DNA from: Haematococcus lacustris
Taxonomy: Eukaryota > Chlorophyta > Chlorophyceae > Chlamydomonadales > Haematococcaceae
Length of the DNA: 64,000 nucleotides
Assembly (NCBI GenBank): GCA_030144725.1
Contig: JASKMD010000014.1
Coordinates: 3,830,101-3,894,100, forward strand
Reading direction: 5' to 3'
The stretch's first letter is position 1, and each line of letters begins with the position of its first letter. Below are positions 28,701 through 37,491 of this stretch, piece by piece. The position numbers were made by a program, and so were the translations under genes. The notes below the pieces were generated by a model. The model was not told the DNA's origin, did not search any database, and saw only the letters and a program-made list of their open reading frames with translations.

Positions 28701-30979
28701 TGGATGTCCCTGATCATGTGCGGGGCAAAGACGACACCTGGGCCATCCTAGGCGTCATCATTGACAAGGGATCTGCATCCCACGTCACAGGCTACATGAA
28801 GCCCATCTTCCAGGCTTTCCAAGGAGCCCTGGGAACAGACCACGCCCAGCACGTCCACCTGCGTAGTGAAGGTGGCTTTGGCGACCGCCCCACAGTGGAG
28901 CACAGGCTGTACCCAATAGTGGTCAGTCTGGTGGCGGACACACCGGCCAGGCAAGTACTTTACACCAACCTCCACACAGCACCCCCATGGACGTGATCTT
29001 GCGGGTCACCCATTTTACTTTAACCATAACCCTAACCCTAACCCTAACCCTGACCCTAACCCTAACCCTATCCCTAACCCTAACCCTAACCATAACTCTA
29101 ACCCTAACCCTAACCCTAACCCTAACCCTACCTTTTGCATACAGGGCCGCTTGGTCTGGCGGCATGGGCCAGGGCGCCAACATGAACTGCATGTGGTGCT
29201 GGCTGACTACGGCGGGCAAGGGTGGGGTCCATCCCAGGGGCTACTTTCACAAGGTTCCGGCACCTGTGATCCCCCCTGAAGTCAGACCTCCACGGCCCCA
29301 CGAGGTACCTGCAACCATTGTGCATATGATGGAGGAAGTGATGCGGCTATCGGAGAAAGAGTTGATACGACGTGGAGAACTGGTGGAGGAGGGCAAGCTG
29401 GATGGCAGAAGAGTAGGGTGCCGTGGCCCTCCTATCATCACAAAATTCCTGGAGTACGTGGAGGCCACGTGGGTTCACGTCGTGCCTATAGCCCATGGCC
29501 TGCTGTTCGGTCTAGTGCAAAACCACTTGTTGTGGCTGCTTTCCACCGATAAGGACAGCCCTTTGGACACCAGGGAACGCAAGCTCATCGAGCGGCGCTT
29601 CAAGCATATGCAAGTGCCTGCTGACTACGGCCGTGAGCCATTCCACCATCAAACCTGCAGGTACAAGACGAGGCTGTCAAGGGCGGTTGTAGCAACACTC
29701 ATACAAGAGGGTCAGTGCATTGAACGTCGAGTTTTTGCTTGCATCTGCTTGTATTGCAGTGGCTGGATCATGGACAACTTCATGAACTTTCTCAAGCACG
29801 AGTGGGAGTATGTGTTTCTGGGCATCTTCAACAACGCCACCGACAGCCGCAAGCATCATTTCGAGATGTGGCAATGCCTTGTCCGGGCTGTGCTGCACTA
29901 CTTGTCACCAGGTAAGATATCAATGGTCATAGCCAAGGGTCAGGTAGTTTTAACCTCACCTAAGAATGACCACACTGTGACCACATACCTGTGTCTTCTA
30001 TGCCAGGTGCTGACACACCTACTACTGTGGAGGCCAACATCCGGAAGGGCTATGCGGACTTGCTGAACTACGCTATAATGCTGGATGAGCATGAGAAAGA
30101 CCTGCACGTCCCAGAGTTCATGTTCTCACCCAACCTCCACATGTGTGTTTGCCGGTGAGTGACAAGCTGGGGCCCGATGTTGAGTACTCCCACCATCTCC
30201 AAGTCCGACCACACCCCCAACCACCCACATTGTTGAAGCAGATTCAATGGACCACTAGGCATTTCATTTGTTGGCGTCATGGGCGCAGGCTGCTGTACCA
30301 AGAGCTGCAGCGTGGCCGCAGCTTCCGTGATGCTGAGTTCTGGTTGGAGCGCGCAATGCAGTACATGAAGCAGTTCTGTGGCAACCATGCAGCAGGTGCT
30401 ACCATAGCCATCACAGCCTGCTTGCGTGAGCTGTTGCATCGCCAGGCTCAGCGGTATCTTGACAACTACCGAGCACAGCAGGATGCGGAGGGTGAGCAGG
30501 GGGAGCAGCCAAGCCAAGCGCAGCAAGGCGTGGGGGGTGACCTGGTGGGGACACAGCGTCAGAGTGCAAGGGCAGGTCGGGTCCGGGACCCCACCACTAT
30601 GCAGGACACTCAGCCACAGCCGGGTGGTAACTGCTACTTGGTTGGGGTGGGCCACAGTGCGTGCCCAGTCCCGGGTGGTGAGGAGTGGGTGTGCCAGGCG
30701 GTCTGCACCATGGTAAGGGAGTGGAAGGCTGGGTTGAATGGTGAGCCCTGTCCCTGGTGCGAGCTGGACGTCCTAGATCTGTTCAGAGGTGGTGCTCCCG
30801 TGCAGCCCTCCCCCGTGCAGGGGCGGGTATGGTACTTTACTCGGGCAGAGTGCACTCAGCAGCTGATGTTCAGTGTGGCATACAAGCGTGCAGAAAAACG
30901 CAATAACAGCTGGGTCTTGGATCAGTACTTCAAGGGTAGCAGCAACCGAACCGTGGTACCGTATGCAGCCCACATCTAG
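16705..30979 (+). CDS. Tnp2/CACTA-like DDE transposase, multi-exon, carrying nested elements
   Basis: Exons that can be placed: 16904-16963, 17038-17118, 17207-17269, from 17348 (Gly/acidic-rich, frame lost in a GGT/GGA tract), about 17830-18151, 18217-18286, 18421-18561, then after a 9.9 kb intron 28446-28576, 28697-28950, 29145-29660, 29760-29911, 30007-30154 and about 30239-30979. The translation has a Cys finger split by an intron (HVCNGRACGGHVFEYL then RCPHEKCQ), PRCCIFLHGLEDTLNFIL, LGLDWVTINKK, VADTPARAAWSGG followed by MNCMWCW, and SPNLHMCVCR with FRDAEFWLERAMQYMK. This order matches Tnp2/Transposase_21 proteins of EnSpm/CACTA and Plavaka elements. The 28950 donor is GC-type. The 30154 junction does not keep frame, so the copy may be decaying. 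KDZ-type transposases are an alternative. Confidence 0.7.
17660..17800. repeat. GGT/GGA/G-run tract in the transposase gene
   Basis: Imperfect GGTGGTGGAGGT repeats, then GGA repeats and long G runs. Two plus-strand frames stay open across it (both poly-Gly), which is why the frame changes between the upstream acidic segment and the downstream segment containing ALGGRPVKPRDSTVSRIQGA. Confidence 0.8.
18633..18740 (+). repeat. Element A left terminal inverted repeat
   Basis: Pairs imperfectly with 28318-28409 for roughly 90 bp; the first 25 bp are identical. The terminus begins CACTC, as in CACTA elements. Confidence 0.8.
18786..19590. repeat. TTCAGCAATG satellite array (left subterminal of A)
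   Basis: A decamer GTTCAGCAAT alternates with GTTCAGCTAGC and GTTCAGCCAGCC variants, giving a dominant period of about 21 bp over 0.8 kb. The same motif occurs in inverse orientation at 23704-24413 and 47905-49250. Long open frames across it (for example SNVQLAF repeats) are by-products of the repeat. Confidence 0.95.
19665..19830 (-). pseudogene. Transposase 3'-end fragment inside element A
   Basis: On the minus strand this reads FWVLVQHIIMSRRFLRVAIT then RLFPVFPVGGMPHSLHGVG and ends at a TAG. It matches the plus-strand block at 30980-31100 (FWVLLQHPTMSHRFLRVAIT, then RLFPVFPVGGMPHLLHGMG). A plausible AG acceptor precedes it. It links A to the same family as the surrounding transposase gene, consistent with A being a deletion derivative. 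Confidence 0.65.
19831..22195. other. Element A interior, no recognisable gene
   Basis: Mostly non-coding. It contains one copy (about 19974-20010) of a dispersed motif built on ACCTGCAACAAACACAGG and CATGCTAGCGGTTAGG. 21380-21650 resembles 28070-28290 of element B (shared CGCTCATACTCA, ACTTTGGTC and CCAACTCCCTTAGCC). GCTTGCG-rich runs occur at 20845-20895. No protein family was recognised in the short open frames. Confidence 0.5.
22203..23397. repeat. (CCTGC)n pentanucleotide array, about 1.2 kb
   Basis: Essentially perfect 5-bp units from about 22330 to 23397, with a few interruptions at 22240-22325. The period is not a multiple of 3, so all six frames can stay open (CPALP on plus, GQGRA on minus); these frames are not genes. 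Confidence 0.98.
23465..23776 (+). CDS. Hypothetical protein in element A, running into the satellite
   Basis: From the ATG at 23465 the frame gives a non-repetitive segment (HEWVQLVERIWNDPGNNEEI, later RILQDMPVQEVVRVTLQPGH) before entering the TGAACATTGC array and stopping. The composition looks like real coding sequence, but no family was recognised and no splice signals were established. It sits at the edge of the right-hand satellite, like the small frame at 47658-47885 beside the related array of element C. It could be an exon of a lost gene. Confidence 0.3.
   Translation: MVLIMAMQLVSILLIPHSHEWVQLVERIWNDPGNNEEINAELDRILQDMPVQEVVRVTLQPGHVLGMRGYTIHAGDVGLLNIAERYRTPMNASERHLNIAEHG
23704..24413. 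repeat. TGAACATTGC satellite array (right subterminal of A)
   Basis: Inverse orientation of the 18786-19590 array. TGAACATTGC, TGAACATGGG and TGAACACATTGTTTAACATA blocks form a higher-order unit of about 120 bp repeated four to five times (clear starts near 23805, 23895, 23990, 24110 and 24230). After it comes a segment (24414-24474) that matches 49252-49313 beside the element C right end. Confidence 0.95.
24655..25245. repeat. 44-bp hairpin repeat array (left subterminal of B)
   Basis: About 13 units of 44 bp. Each has the 18-bp hairpin TGACCCTGCGGAGGGTCA (7-bp arms, GCGG loop) and a spacer containing GGCTCATTTCCTAGGCATTT. Spacers differ mainly at CCGCTGG, CAGCCGG and CAGCTGG positions. Confidence 0.95.
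25250..26494. other. Element B interior, low complexity
   Basis: 25250-25640 is A/C-rich with recurring AACACCTCGC and ACATGTCTCGAC phrases. 25700-26160 is G-rich with short GGGCT and GGT runs and a dispersed ACCTGCAGCCAAC motif at about 26121. 26160-26400 is unique sequence with no recognised gene. Confidence 0.5.
26495..26821. repeat. (GGGGA)n and (GGGA)n arrays in element B
   Basis: Pentanucleotide GGGGA units at 26495-26566, then near-perfect tetranucleotide GGGA units at 26643-26821. These are the source of spurious GREGG and PSLPP open frames. Confidence 0.95.
27668..28003. repeat. TGACCCT hairpin repeats (right subterminal of B)
   Basis: About ten copies of the TGACCCT-N4-AGGGTCA hairpin, with the loop as GCGG or CCGC. 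The spacers near 27690-27745 contain GCCTAGG and correspond to the left array in inverted orientation. Orientation is mixed, unlike the uniform left array. Confidence 0.9.
28318..28409 (-). repeat. Element A right terminal inverted repeat
   Basis: Inverse partner of 18633-18740, with B inserted at its inner edge. It is closely similar to 49314-49405 at the right end of element C. Confidence 0.8.
29028..29131. repeat. Interstitial telomere-like (CCCTAA)n tract
   Basis: About 17 units of CCCTAA on the plus strand (TTAGGG on the minus) with a few variants (CCCTGA, CCCTAT, CCATAA). It lies within a transposase intron (28951-29144), between a GC-type donor and an AG acceptor. Confidence 0.95.
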
Positions 30980-31360
30980 TTCTGGGTGCTCCTCCAGCAT
31001 CCAACCATGTCACATCGCTTCCTGCGGGTGGCCATCACTAGGTTGTTCCCCGTCTTCCCTGTGGGTGGCATGCCCCACTTGCTGCATGGCATGGGCCCAG
31101 ACACAGAGCCTGCAGTGGCAGCAGCAGCAGGTGCAACACGAGTCCCGCCTGCAGCAAGCAAGCGGGCAGCCCCACAGGACACAGCAACCAAGCGGCGGGC
31201 AACAGGTCCTAAGGCAGCGGCAACAACAGCAACAGCAGCTGCAGCAACTGCAGCAACACATGAAGCAGCAGCAGGAGAAGCCGAGGCAGCAGCAGCAGCA
31301 GCACCACCACACAGGCAAATTAGTGCGGATATTCGTCATCCTAGGGGGGTAGTTTTTTGA
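30980..31360 (+). CDS. In-frame continuation of the transposase after a TAG
   Basis: The frame ending ...VVPYAAHI at the TAG (30977-30979) continues without shift into FWVLLQHPTMSHRFLRVAIT, then an Ala/Thr-rich, CAG-rich tail to 31360. The related fragment inside element A (19665-19830) has the FWVLVQHIIMS block but a 1-bp indel and no stop at the matching point. The TAG may be a nonsense mutation, part of an unrecognised intron or, less likely, a readthrough site. Confidence 0.45.
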   Translation, partial: FWVLLQHPTMSHRFLRVAITRLFPVFPVGGMPHLLHGMGPDTEPAVAAAAGATRVPPAASKRAAPQDTATKRRATGPKAAATTATAAAATAATHEAAAGEAEAAAAAAPPHRQISADIRHPRGVVF

Positions 31361-32159
31361 TGCGGTTCGCCTCGGATTGTCCTTGCGACTCCAACGCCAC
31401 TTGACGCTTGTTGAAATTCTGAGTATGTGAGCAGTTGGAGTGTAGGTACCTACATCTACAGTACTGTAGGTCAGATTTGACAAGGTCTCTTGTAAATAGG
31501 GTACCATGCTGTTCTCCACATTCAAACCACCATTTGCTACCGCGATTGCACCGTCAGCTTCTGCGTGCTATAAATAGTGAGAGGCGTCGCCCGCAAGCTC
31601 AATATGGGTGTTTTTGCCGAAAGTTGTGTCCACGCAATAAGGTCGCCATAGGGAGCTACGTACATATGTGTAAGGTCTAAGGCCGGGGCCCGTCTCTATC
31701 GCAAGCTAGGTCTGTTCTGTCGGTTGTACTGGGTAGCTCGGCTTGCAAGCTCCCGCAAAGCTGTGGATGTTGATGATGCCCCGCAATCACAACAACCTCG
31801 TGCACCGCACCCTCCCGTGTAATATCGAGTGCGGCAGAGATTGCCCCAAAAGTTGTTTGCGGTTGGCCCTCAACCATCCATCATTACATCTAACCTCACA
31901 TCATTACATCATGACTCTTAGCCTACATCATTACATCACCACTTGTGTTCCTAACACAAGGGCTAGGCTCAGGATCGGTAACGAATCCTAGAGGCTGAGT
32001 AGGGCTGGGCAGGGCTGGGCTGGGCTCGGCAACATAGGCACGCTTTGTTGTCAGCGCATTTGCATAGCACTGTCGGGATAGCAAACGAGCTTGGGCTACA
32101 TTGAGATGTTCCTGCATGGGGGCGAAGGGGGCATGGGGGTTAAGGATGCATGGGGGGAA
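31361..32159. other. Intergenic, no gene seen
   Basis: Unique sequence with one isolated palindrome CTACAGTACTGTAG near 31450 and a TATAAATA string near 31567. No long non-repetitive open frame. The right end of the transposon carrying the Ulp1/transposase genes should be at or beyond here, but I could not identify it. Confidence 0.4.
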
Positions 32160-32612
32160 GGCACCTACAGTACTGTAGACATCTACAGTACTGTAGGTGT
32201 CTACAGTACTGTAGACATCTACAGTACTGTAGACACCTACAGTACTGTAGACACCTACAGTACTGTAGACATCTACAGTACTGTAGGCCCTTTCAGTACT
32301 GTAGACACCTACAGTACTGTAGACCCCTACAGTACTGTAGACACCTACAGTACTGTAGACACCTACAGTACTGTAGACATCTACAGTACTGTAGACACCT
32401 ACAGTACTGTAGACACCTACAGTACTGTAGACCCCCACAGTACTGTAGACACCTACAGTACTGTAGACACCTACAGTACTGTAGACATCTACAGTACTGT
32501 AGACACCTACAGTACTGTAGACACCTACAGTACTGTAGACACCTACAGTACTGTAGACATCTACAGTACTGTAGACCCCTACAGTACTGTAGACACCTAC
32601 AGTACTGTAGGC
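32160..32612. repeat. 18-bp array of the palindrome CTACAGTACTGTAG
   Basis: About 25 units of the perfect 14-bp palindrome CTACAGTACTGTAG plus a 4-bp spacer (ACAC, ACAT, ACCC, GTGT). The same palindrome forms a second array at 46836-47462. Confidence 0.97.
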
Positions 32613-33515
32613 AGCAGCAGCATGGGTGGCAGCAGCAGCAGGGGGGGGGGCAGCACCAGCAGCAGGGGGGCAGCAGCAGCAGCAGCAGGGGGGCAGCAGC
32701 AGCAGCAGTAGGGGGGTAGCAGCAGCAGCAGTAGGGGGGCAGCAGCAGCAGCAGCAGCAGTAGGGGGGCAGCAGCAGCAGCAGCAGGGGGGCAGCAGCAG
32801 CAGCAGTAGGGGGGTAGCAGCAGCAGCAGCAGGGGGGCAGCAGCAGCAACAGCAGTAGGGGGGCAGCAGCAGCAGCAGTAGGGGGGTAGCAGCAGCAGCA
32901 GCAGGGGGGCAGCAGCAGCAGCAGTAGGGGGGTAGCAGCAGCAGCAGTAGGGGGGTAGCAGCAGCAGCAGCAGGGGGGGCAGCAGCAGCAGCAGCAGCAG
33001 GGGGGCAGCAGCAGCAGCAGGGGGGCAGCAGCAGCAGCAGCAGTAGGGGGGTAGCAGCAGCAGCAGTAGGGGGGTAGCAGCAGCAGCAGTAGGGGGGCAG
33101 CAGCAGCAGCAGTAGGGGGGTAGCAGCAGCAGCAGTAGGGGGGCAGCAGCAGCAGCAGCAGTAGGGGGGTAGCAGCAGCAGCAGCAGGGGGGCAGCAGCA
33201 GCAGCAGTAGGGGGGTAGCAGCAGCAGCAGCAGGGGGGCAGCAGCAGCAGCAGCAGTAGGAGGGCAGCAGCAGCAGCAGTAGGGGGGTAGCAGCAGCAGC
33301 AGCAGCAGGGGGGCAGCAGCAGCAGCAGTAGGGGGGTAGCAGCAGCAGCAGTAGGGGGGTAGCAGCAGCAGCAGCAGGGGGGCAGCAGCAACAGCAGGGG
33401 GGCAGCAGCAGCAGCAGCAGCAGGGGGGCAGCAGCAGCAGCAGTAGGGGGGTAGCAGCAGCAGCAGTAGGGGGGCAGCAGCAGCAGCAGCAGTGGCAGCA
33501 GCAGCAGATATAGTA
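32613..33515. repeat. GCAGCAGCAG-GGGGG compound minisatellite
   Basis: Units of about 21-27 bp combine four or five GCA triplets with TAGGGGGG or CAGGGGGG over 0.9 kb. Open frames in it (alternating leucine and cysteine blocks on the minus strand) are repeat artefacts. It directly abuts the palindrome array. Confidence 0.95.
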
Positions 33516-34857
33516 GGGGCACTGTAGCACTTACCTACCTTTTGGCTGCTGAGTGAAGGGGGGGGGAGTGGAAGAGTGAAGGCGGGGAGGGGAGGTAGAT
33601 GTGGAAGGCGGGAGGTGGGAGGCAGGGAGGCGGGAGACGGGGAGGCGGGAGGCAGGGAGGCGGGAGGTGGGGAGGCGGGAGGCTCAACCGGGTTGGGCTG
33701 GGCGGGGGTGGGTTGGGTTGGGGGCATGGGTTGGGGTGGGTGGGGGCATGGGTTGGGGGCATGGGTTGGGGTGGGTGGGGGCATGGGTGGGGGTGGGGGC
33801 GGGGGAGGGAGCGGGGGCGGGGGCGGGGGCGGGGGCGGGGGCGGGGGCGGGGGCGGGGGCGGGGGCGGGGGCGGGGGCGGGGGCGGGGGCGGGGGCGGGG
33901 CGGGGGCGGGGGCGGGGGCGGGGGCGGGGGCGGGGGCGGGGCGGGGGCGGGGGCGGGGGAGGATGAATTGGGAGGGGGTGGTTGTGTAGGGGAAAGGGAA
34001 GTGGAAGGGAGGTGCCCACTAGACCTGCAACCAAGGGGCGTGCACGTGCGGTAGGGTGACCAGGCTGGGCACTGTGTTAGCTATCACCGTGGCCTTACCT
34101 TTGTGGTCCTCCTGGCCTCCTACCTGCTCACACCAGGCAACATATCCCATGCGCCAGTGGGTGGGACTGCGGTGGGGAGTGTAGGGTTTAGGGAAGGGAA
34201 GGTGGGGTGAGGTGGGGGTTGCGATGCCACGTCAATCGAAGGGTGGTAGAGGGGAAGGGTAGGCTTGACAAGTATGGGAGGGGAGAGGGAGGGAGAGGGG
34301 GAAGGGAGGGGTGGGAAGAGGGTGGGTGGGGTAGGCTTTCTCCTGGCTGCTGGGCTGTCAGGGGAGAGGTGACGGGGAGGGGGGAAGTGGGGGGTGGGTA
34401 GAGGTGGAAGTGTAGGGACGACAAGCTGGGCGTTGGTGGTGGGCGTGGGAAAGGGGAGGAAAAGGGGATGGGGAAGGGTGTGACGATCAACCCTGCAGCG
34501 GGACAAGGGGCATGCTAGCGGTTAAGGTGGGTACAGGGTGCCACATACCTGCACTCACCTTCTGCTGGGGTGTGGTGTATATGTGTGTGGGAGGAAGGGG
34601 AGGAAGGGGAGGGAAGGGAAGGGGAGGTCCATGGGGAGGGCGAGAGAAGTGGGGAGCGCATTGATAGTCTCAGGTGTAGGCGCACAAGACCTGCGGCAAT
34701 GATGTGACGATTTGTGTAACGAAGCAAACATTGGACATGGGTACTAGATGCACTCACCATTAGAGTAGGGAGATGTAGAGCTGGCAGATGGAGGGGCAGG
34801 TGTAGCAGCCCTCCATTACAACCCACCTTCCTTTGTCCTCACCTCAGTAGGTAGTGC
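33516..34857. other. G-rich low-complexity region with dispersed motif
   Basis: Contains GGGAGGC repeats (33575-33690), GGGTTGGGGGCAT repeats (33700-33790) and a (GGGGGC)n tract (33785-33960). Then follow G-rich stretches punctuated by copies of an ACCTGCAACC, GCATGCTAGCGGTTA-like motif (near 34021, 34495 and 34688). No gene recognised. Confidence 0.6.
33785..33960. repeat. (GGGGGC)n hexanucleotide array
   Basis: About 28 GGGGGC units, twice shortened to GGGGC. High G-quadruplex potential on the plus strand. Confidence 0.95.
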
Positions 34858-35557
34858 AGGCTGGGCTGGGCTGGGCTGGGCTGGGCTGGGCTGGGCTGGG
34901 GTGGGGTGGGGTGGGGTGGGTTGGGCTGGGCTGGGCTGGGCTGGGCTGGGCTGGGCTGGGCTGGGCTGGGCTGGGCTGGGCTGGGCTGGGCTGGGCTGGG
35001 CTGGGCTGGGCTGGGCTGGGCTGGGCTGGGCTGGGCTGGGCTGGGCTGGGCTGGGCTGGGCTGGGCTGGGCTGGGCTGGGCTGGGCTGGGCTGGGCTGGG
35101 CTGGGCTGGGCTGGGCTGGGCTGGGCTGGGCTGGGCTGGGCTGGGCTGGGCTGGGCTGGGCTGGGCTGGGCTGGGCTGGGCTGGGCTGGGCTGGGCTGGG
35201 CTGGGCTGGGCTGGGCTGGGCTGGGCTGGGCTGGGCTGGGCTGGGCTGGGCTGGGCTGGGCTGGGCTGGGCTGGGCTGGGCTGGGCTGGGCTGGGCTGGG
35301 CTGGGCTGGGCTGGGCTGGGCTGGGCTGGGCTGGGCTGGGCTGGGCTGGGCTGGGCTGGGCTGGGCTGGGCTGGGCTGGGCTGGGCTGGGCTGGGCTGGG
35401 CTGGGCTGGGCTGGGCTGGGCTGGGCTGGGCTGGGCTGGGCTGGGCTGGGCTGGGCTGGGCTGGGCTGGGCTGGGCTGGGCTGGGCTGGGCTGGGCTGGG
35501 CTGGGCTGGGCTGGGCTGGGCTGGGCTGGGCTGGGCTGGGCTGGGCTGGGCTGGGCT
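34858..35557. repeat. (GGGCT)n pentanucleotide array, 0.7 kb
   Basis: Near-perfect GGGCT units with a short GGGGT variant block at 34898-34920. All frames remain open (GLGWA, PAQPS) and are not genes. A TGG triplet run follows at 35604-35638. Confidence 0.98.
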
Positions 35558-36123
35558 GCAACACAAGGGAGGCAACAGTGGGAACGTTGTGGGAGGTGAT
35601 GAAATGGTGGTGGTGGTGGTGGTGGTGGTGGTGGTGGTGAGGGGGACTGGGAGGGGGTGGTGAACAGGGAGGTACTAGGCGTGATTGTAAGGCCTGCAGC
35701 AACCAGGTGTGGTAGCGGTTAGGCTGGATACTAAGGGCTATGTTGCGCAATGCTAGCTCCTTTTAAGCTCTTACCTTGATCCTAAGCTCTTACCATGGTC
35801 CTTCTGGCCTCTTGGCTGCGACAACACGTTGCACCTGCCTTGCGTTGGTGCATCAATGCTTGCGATTCATTGCGGAGAATCGTTGCGAGGAAACTGGCCG
35901 CGAGGCTAGCTGCGAGGCTGGCTGCGAGGCTGGCTGCGAGGCTGGCTGCGAAACTGGCTGCGAGGCTGGCTGCGAGGAAAATGGCTGCGAGGCTGGCTGC
36001 GAGGTGAGATCCTCGCACCGAGCTGCCTCGCAGGTATGCTTCTGCGCTGCTGGACCAGCTGTGTGGCCGCGCAATCAGGTCTCCCATGAGGACCTCCCCC
36101 TGTGGGGGGGAGGCCACTATACT
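35558..36123. repeat. Host repeat flanking the Harbinger-like insertions, left part
   Basis: After the array, 35690-35730 carries another dispersed GGCCTGCAGCAACC...AGCGGTTAGGCTGG motif. 35895-36003 is a GAGGCTGGCTGC tandem. 36035-36123 (ending CCACTATACT) matches, in inverse orientation, 46485-46650. The match resumes at 39002-39061 and again at 40937-41150, so the two Harbinger-like elements sit inside this repeat. Confidence 0.65.
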
Positions 36124-36318
36124 GACCCCGTTTCCAATGAAAGAGCCGGAGCCGGAGCCAGAGCCGGAGCCAGAGCCCGAGCAAAGAGCCAGAGCCGGAG
36201 CCGGAGCTCCCAAAGAGCCCAGAAATGGCTCTAACCGCCGGCCAACCGTCGGCTCTGCTGACCCCCGTTTCCAATGAAAGTGCCAAGAGCCGGAGCCAGG
36301 AGCCAGATTTGCTCCTAG

Positions 36319-36975
36319 ATGCGCTCTTGGCAGCCCCATGCAGTCCCTTCGGGCTCTGCGGCTCGAGGGCCACGGAGCTCGGAGCCGGAGCCGGAGCCCA
36401 AAAATAATTTTCTTGGCTCGCAGGAGGGCTCCCAGGAGGAGTCGAGGGTGCCGTGGGACGACCAGCAAGATGCGTTGTTTGCGGAGCTGTACGCGCAGAC
36501 GTTTGCCCAGGTCCAGGGCAAGACCAACGGGGACAAAATGGGCGAGATGCTGTCTGCATCCGTAAACGAGAACTCAGCGCGCCTAGGAGGCCGCAAGATG
36601 ACGGCAGCTCAGGCCCTTAACAGGGCCGCCTATGCCAAAGCTGGTTGCGCAGCCGTCTGGAAGTGGAACGAAAGGCGCACAGGCAAGGAACTAGCACAAC
36701 AAAGCAGCAAAACATGTTGGAAGAGTTGCAAGCAAGCTAGCAAGACTGCTCTAAAGATAAGGTTGTATACGGCTCTGCATTGTTGTTGTTGTGGTGTTGT
36801 TGTTCCAGGTGGTGGTGAGGAGGATGAGTTCTGGAACCTGAGCAACAGTGCACAGGTTGCCATCTTGAAGGGCCAGTCAAAGAGAAATAACAAGATGAAT
36901 CCCACCTACAAGGCAAGTTATGCACCCTCTGTATTCCGCCTTGTGATGTGGCTTCATAATTTTACAATGTTATAA
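36319..36975 (+). CDS. Second Harbinger-type protein (possibly Myb/SANT-like), element 1
   Basis: ATG at 36319. Residues about 45-135 form a compact segment (VPWDDQQDALFAELYAQTFA ... NGDKMGEMLS ... AVWKWNERRTGKELAQ) almost identical to the protein of element 2. It then diverges at the 38-bp repeat at 36744 into EFWNLSNSAQVAILKGQSKR, with a probable donor after NPTYK (36914) and a further exon at about 36984-37063 (YKILEPIVRSDEGINPLLKM). PIF/Harbinger elements usually encode a Myb/SANT-like partner needed for nuclear import and DNA binding. The Trp-containing helices here would fit, but I cannot confirm the fold. The coiled-coil present in element 2 is missing. Confidence 0.5.
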   Translation: MRSWQPHAVPSGSAARGPRSSEPEPEPKNNFLGSQEGSQEESRVPWDDQQDALFAELYAQTFAQVQGKTNGDKMGEMLSASVNENSARLGGRKMTAAQALNRAAYAKAGCAAVWKWNERRTGKELAQQSSKTCWKSCKQASKTALKIRLYTALHCCCCGVVVPGGGEEDEFWNLSNSAQVAILKGQSKRNNKMNPTYKASYAPSVFRLVMWLHNFTML

Positions 36976-37491
36976 TGTTGCAGGTGTACAAGATCCTGGA
37001 GCCTATTGTGCGCAGTGACGAGGGCATAAACCCATTGCTGAAAATGTCGGCAGGCGTCAAAACGGTGGGTCATAGCATGATGCATCACCGACCAACCCAT
37101 TAGCCTTATGATGCATCACCTAATAGCCTCCAAACCTTCATGCTGCATCACCTATTAGCCTCCAACCAACGCGGTCACACAAACAATATCATCCTTGCTC
37201 AGGTGCAACTTGCCCGTGGACATGCACAGGTTGCCATCTTGCCGTCGCCACTACAGGAGCAGCAGCAGTGAGCCCGTTAGCTCCCATCACCCCTCACGGC
37301 ACGCAGGCCACAGGTCACAGTTATGTCAGCATGATGTTGGGTCTCTGAAGCTCGACAGTTGGGTTACATAATGCCACATTGTGTAGGTAACCCATAATGC
37401 CACATTGTGTAGGTAACCCACTGTGTACACCCTGTGACCAACGGTGTAAGCAAGGCCCATGTTTAAGTCCCACTCCTTGGACCACCCAAGC

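Noticed and set aside
29028..29131. Chromosome end (telomere)
   Set aside because: The repeats are internal, short, degenerate and enclosed by coding exons of the transposase that splice across them.
31923..33784. Long leucine/cysteine/alanine block frames on the minus strand
   Set aside because: Direct translation of GCAGCA-GGGGG and palindrome arrays, with no non-repetitive segment.
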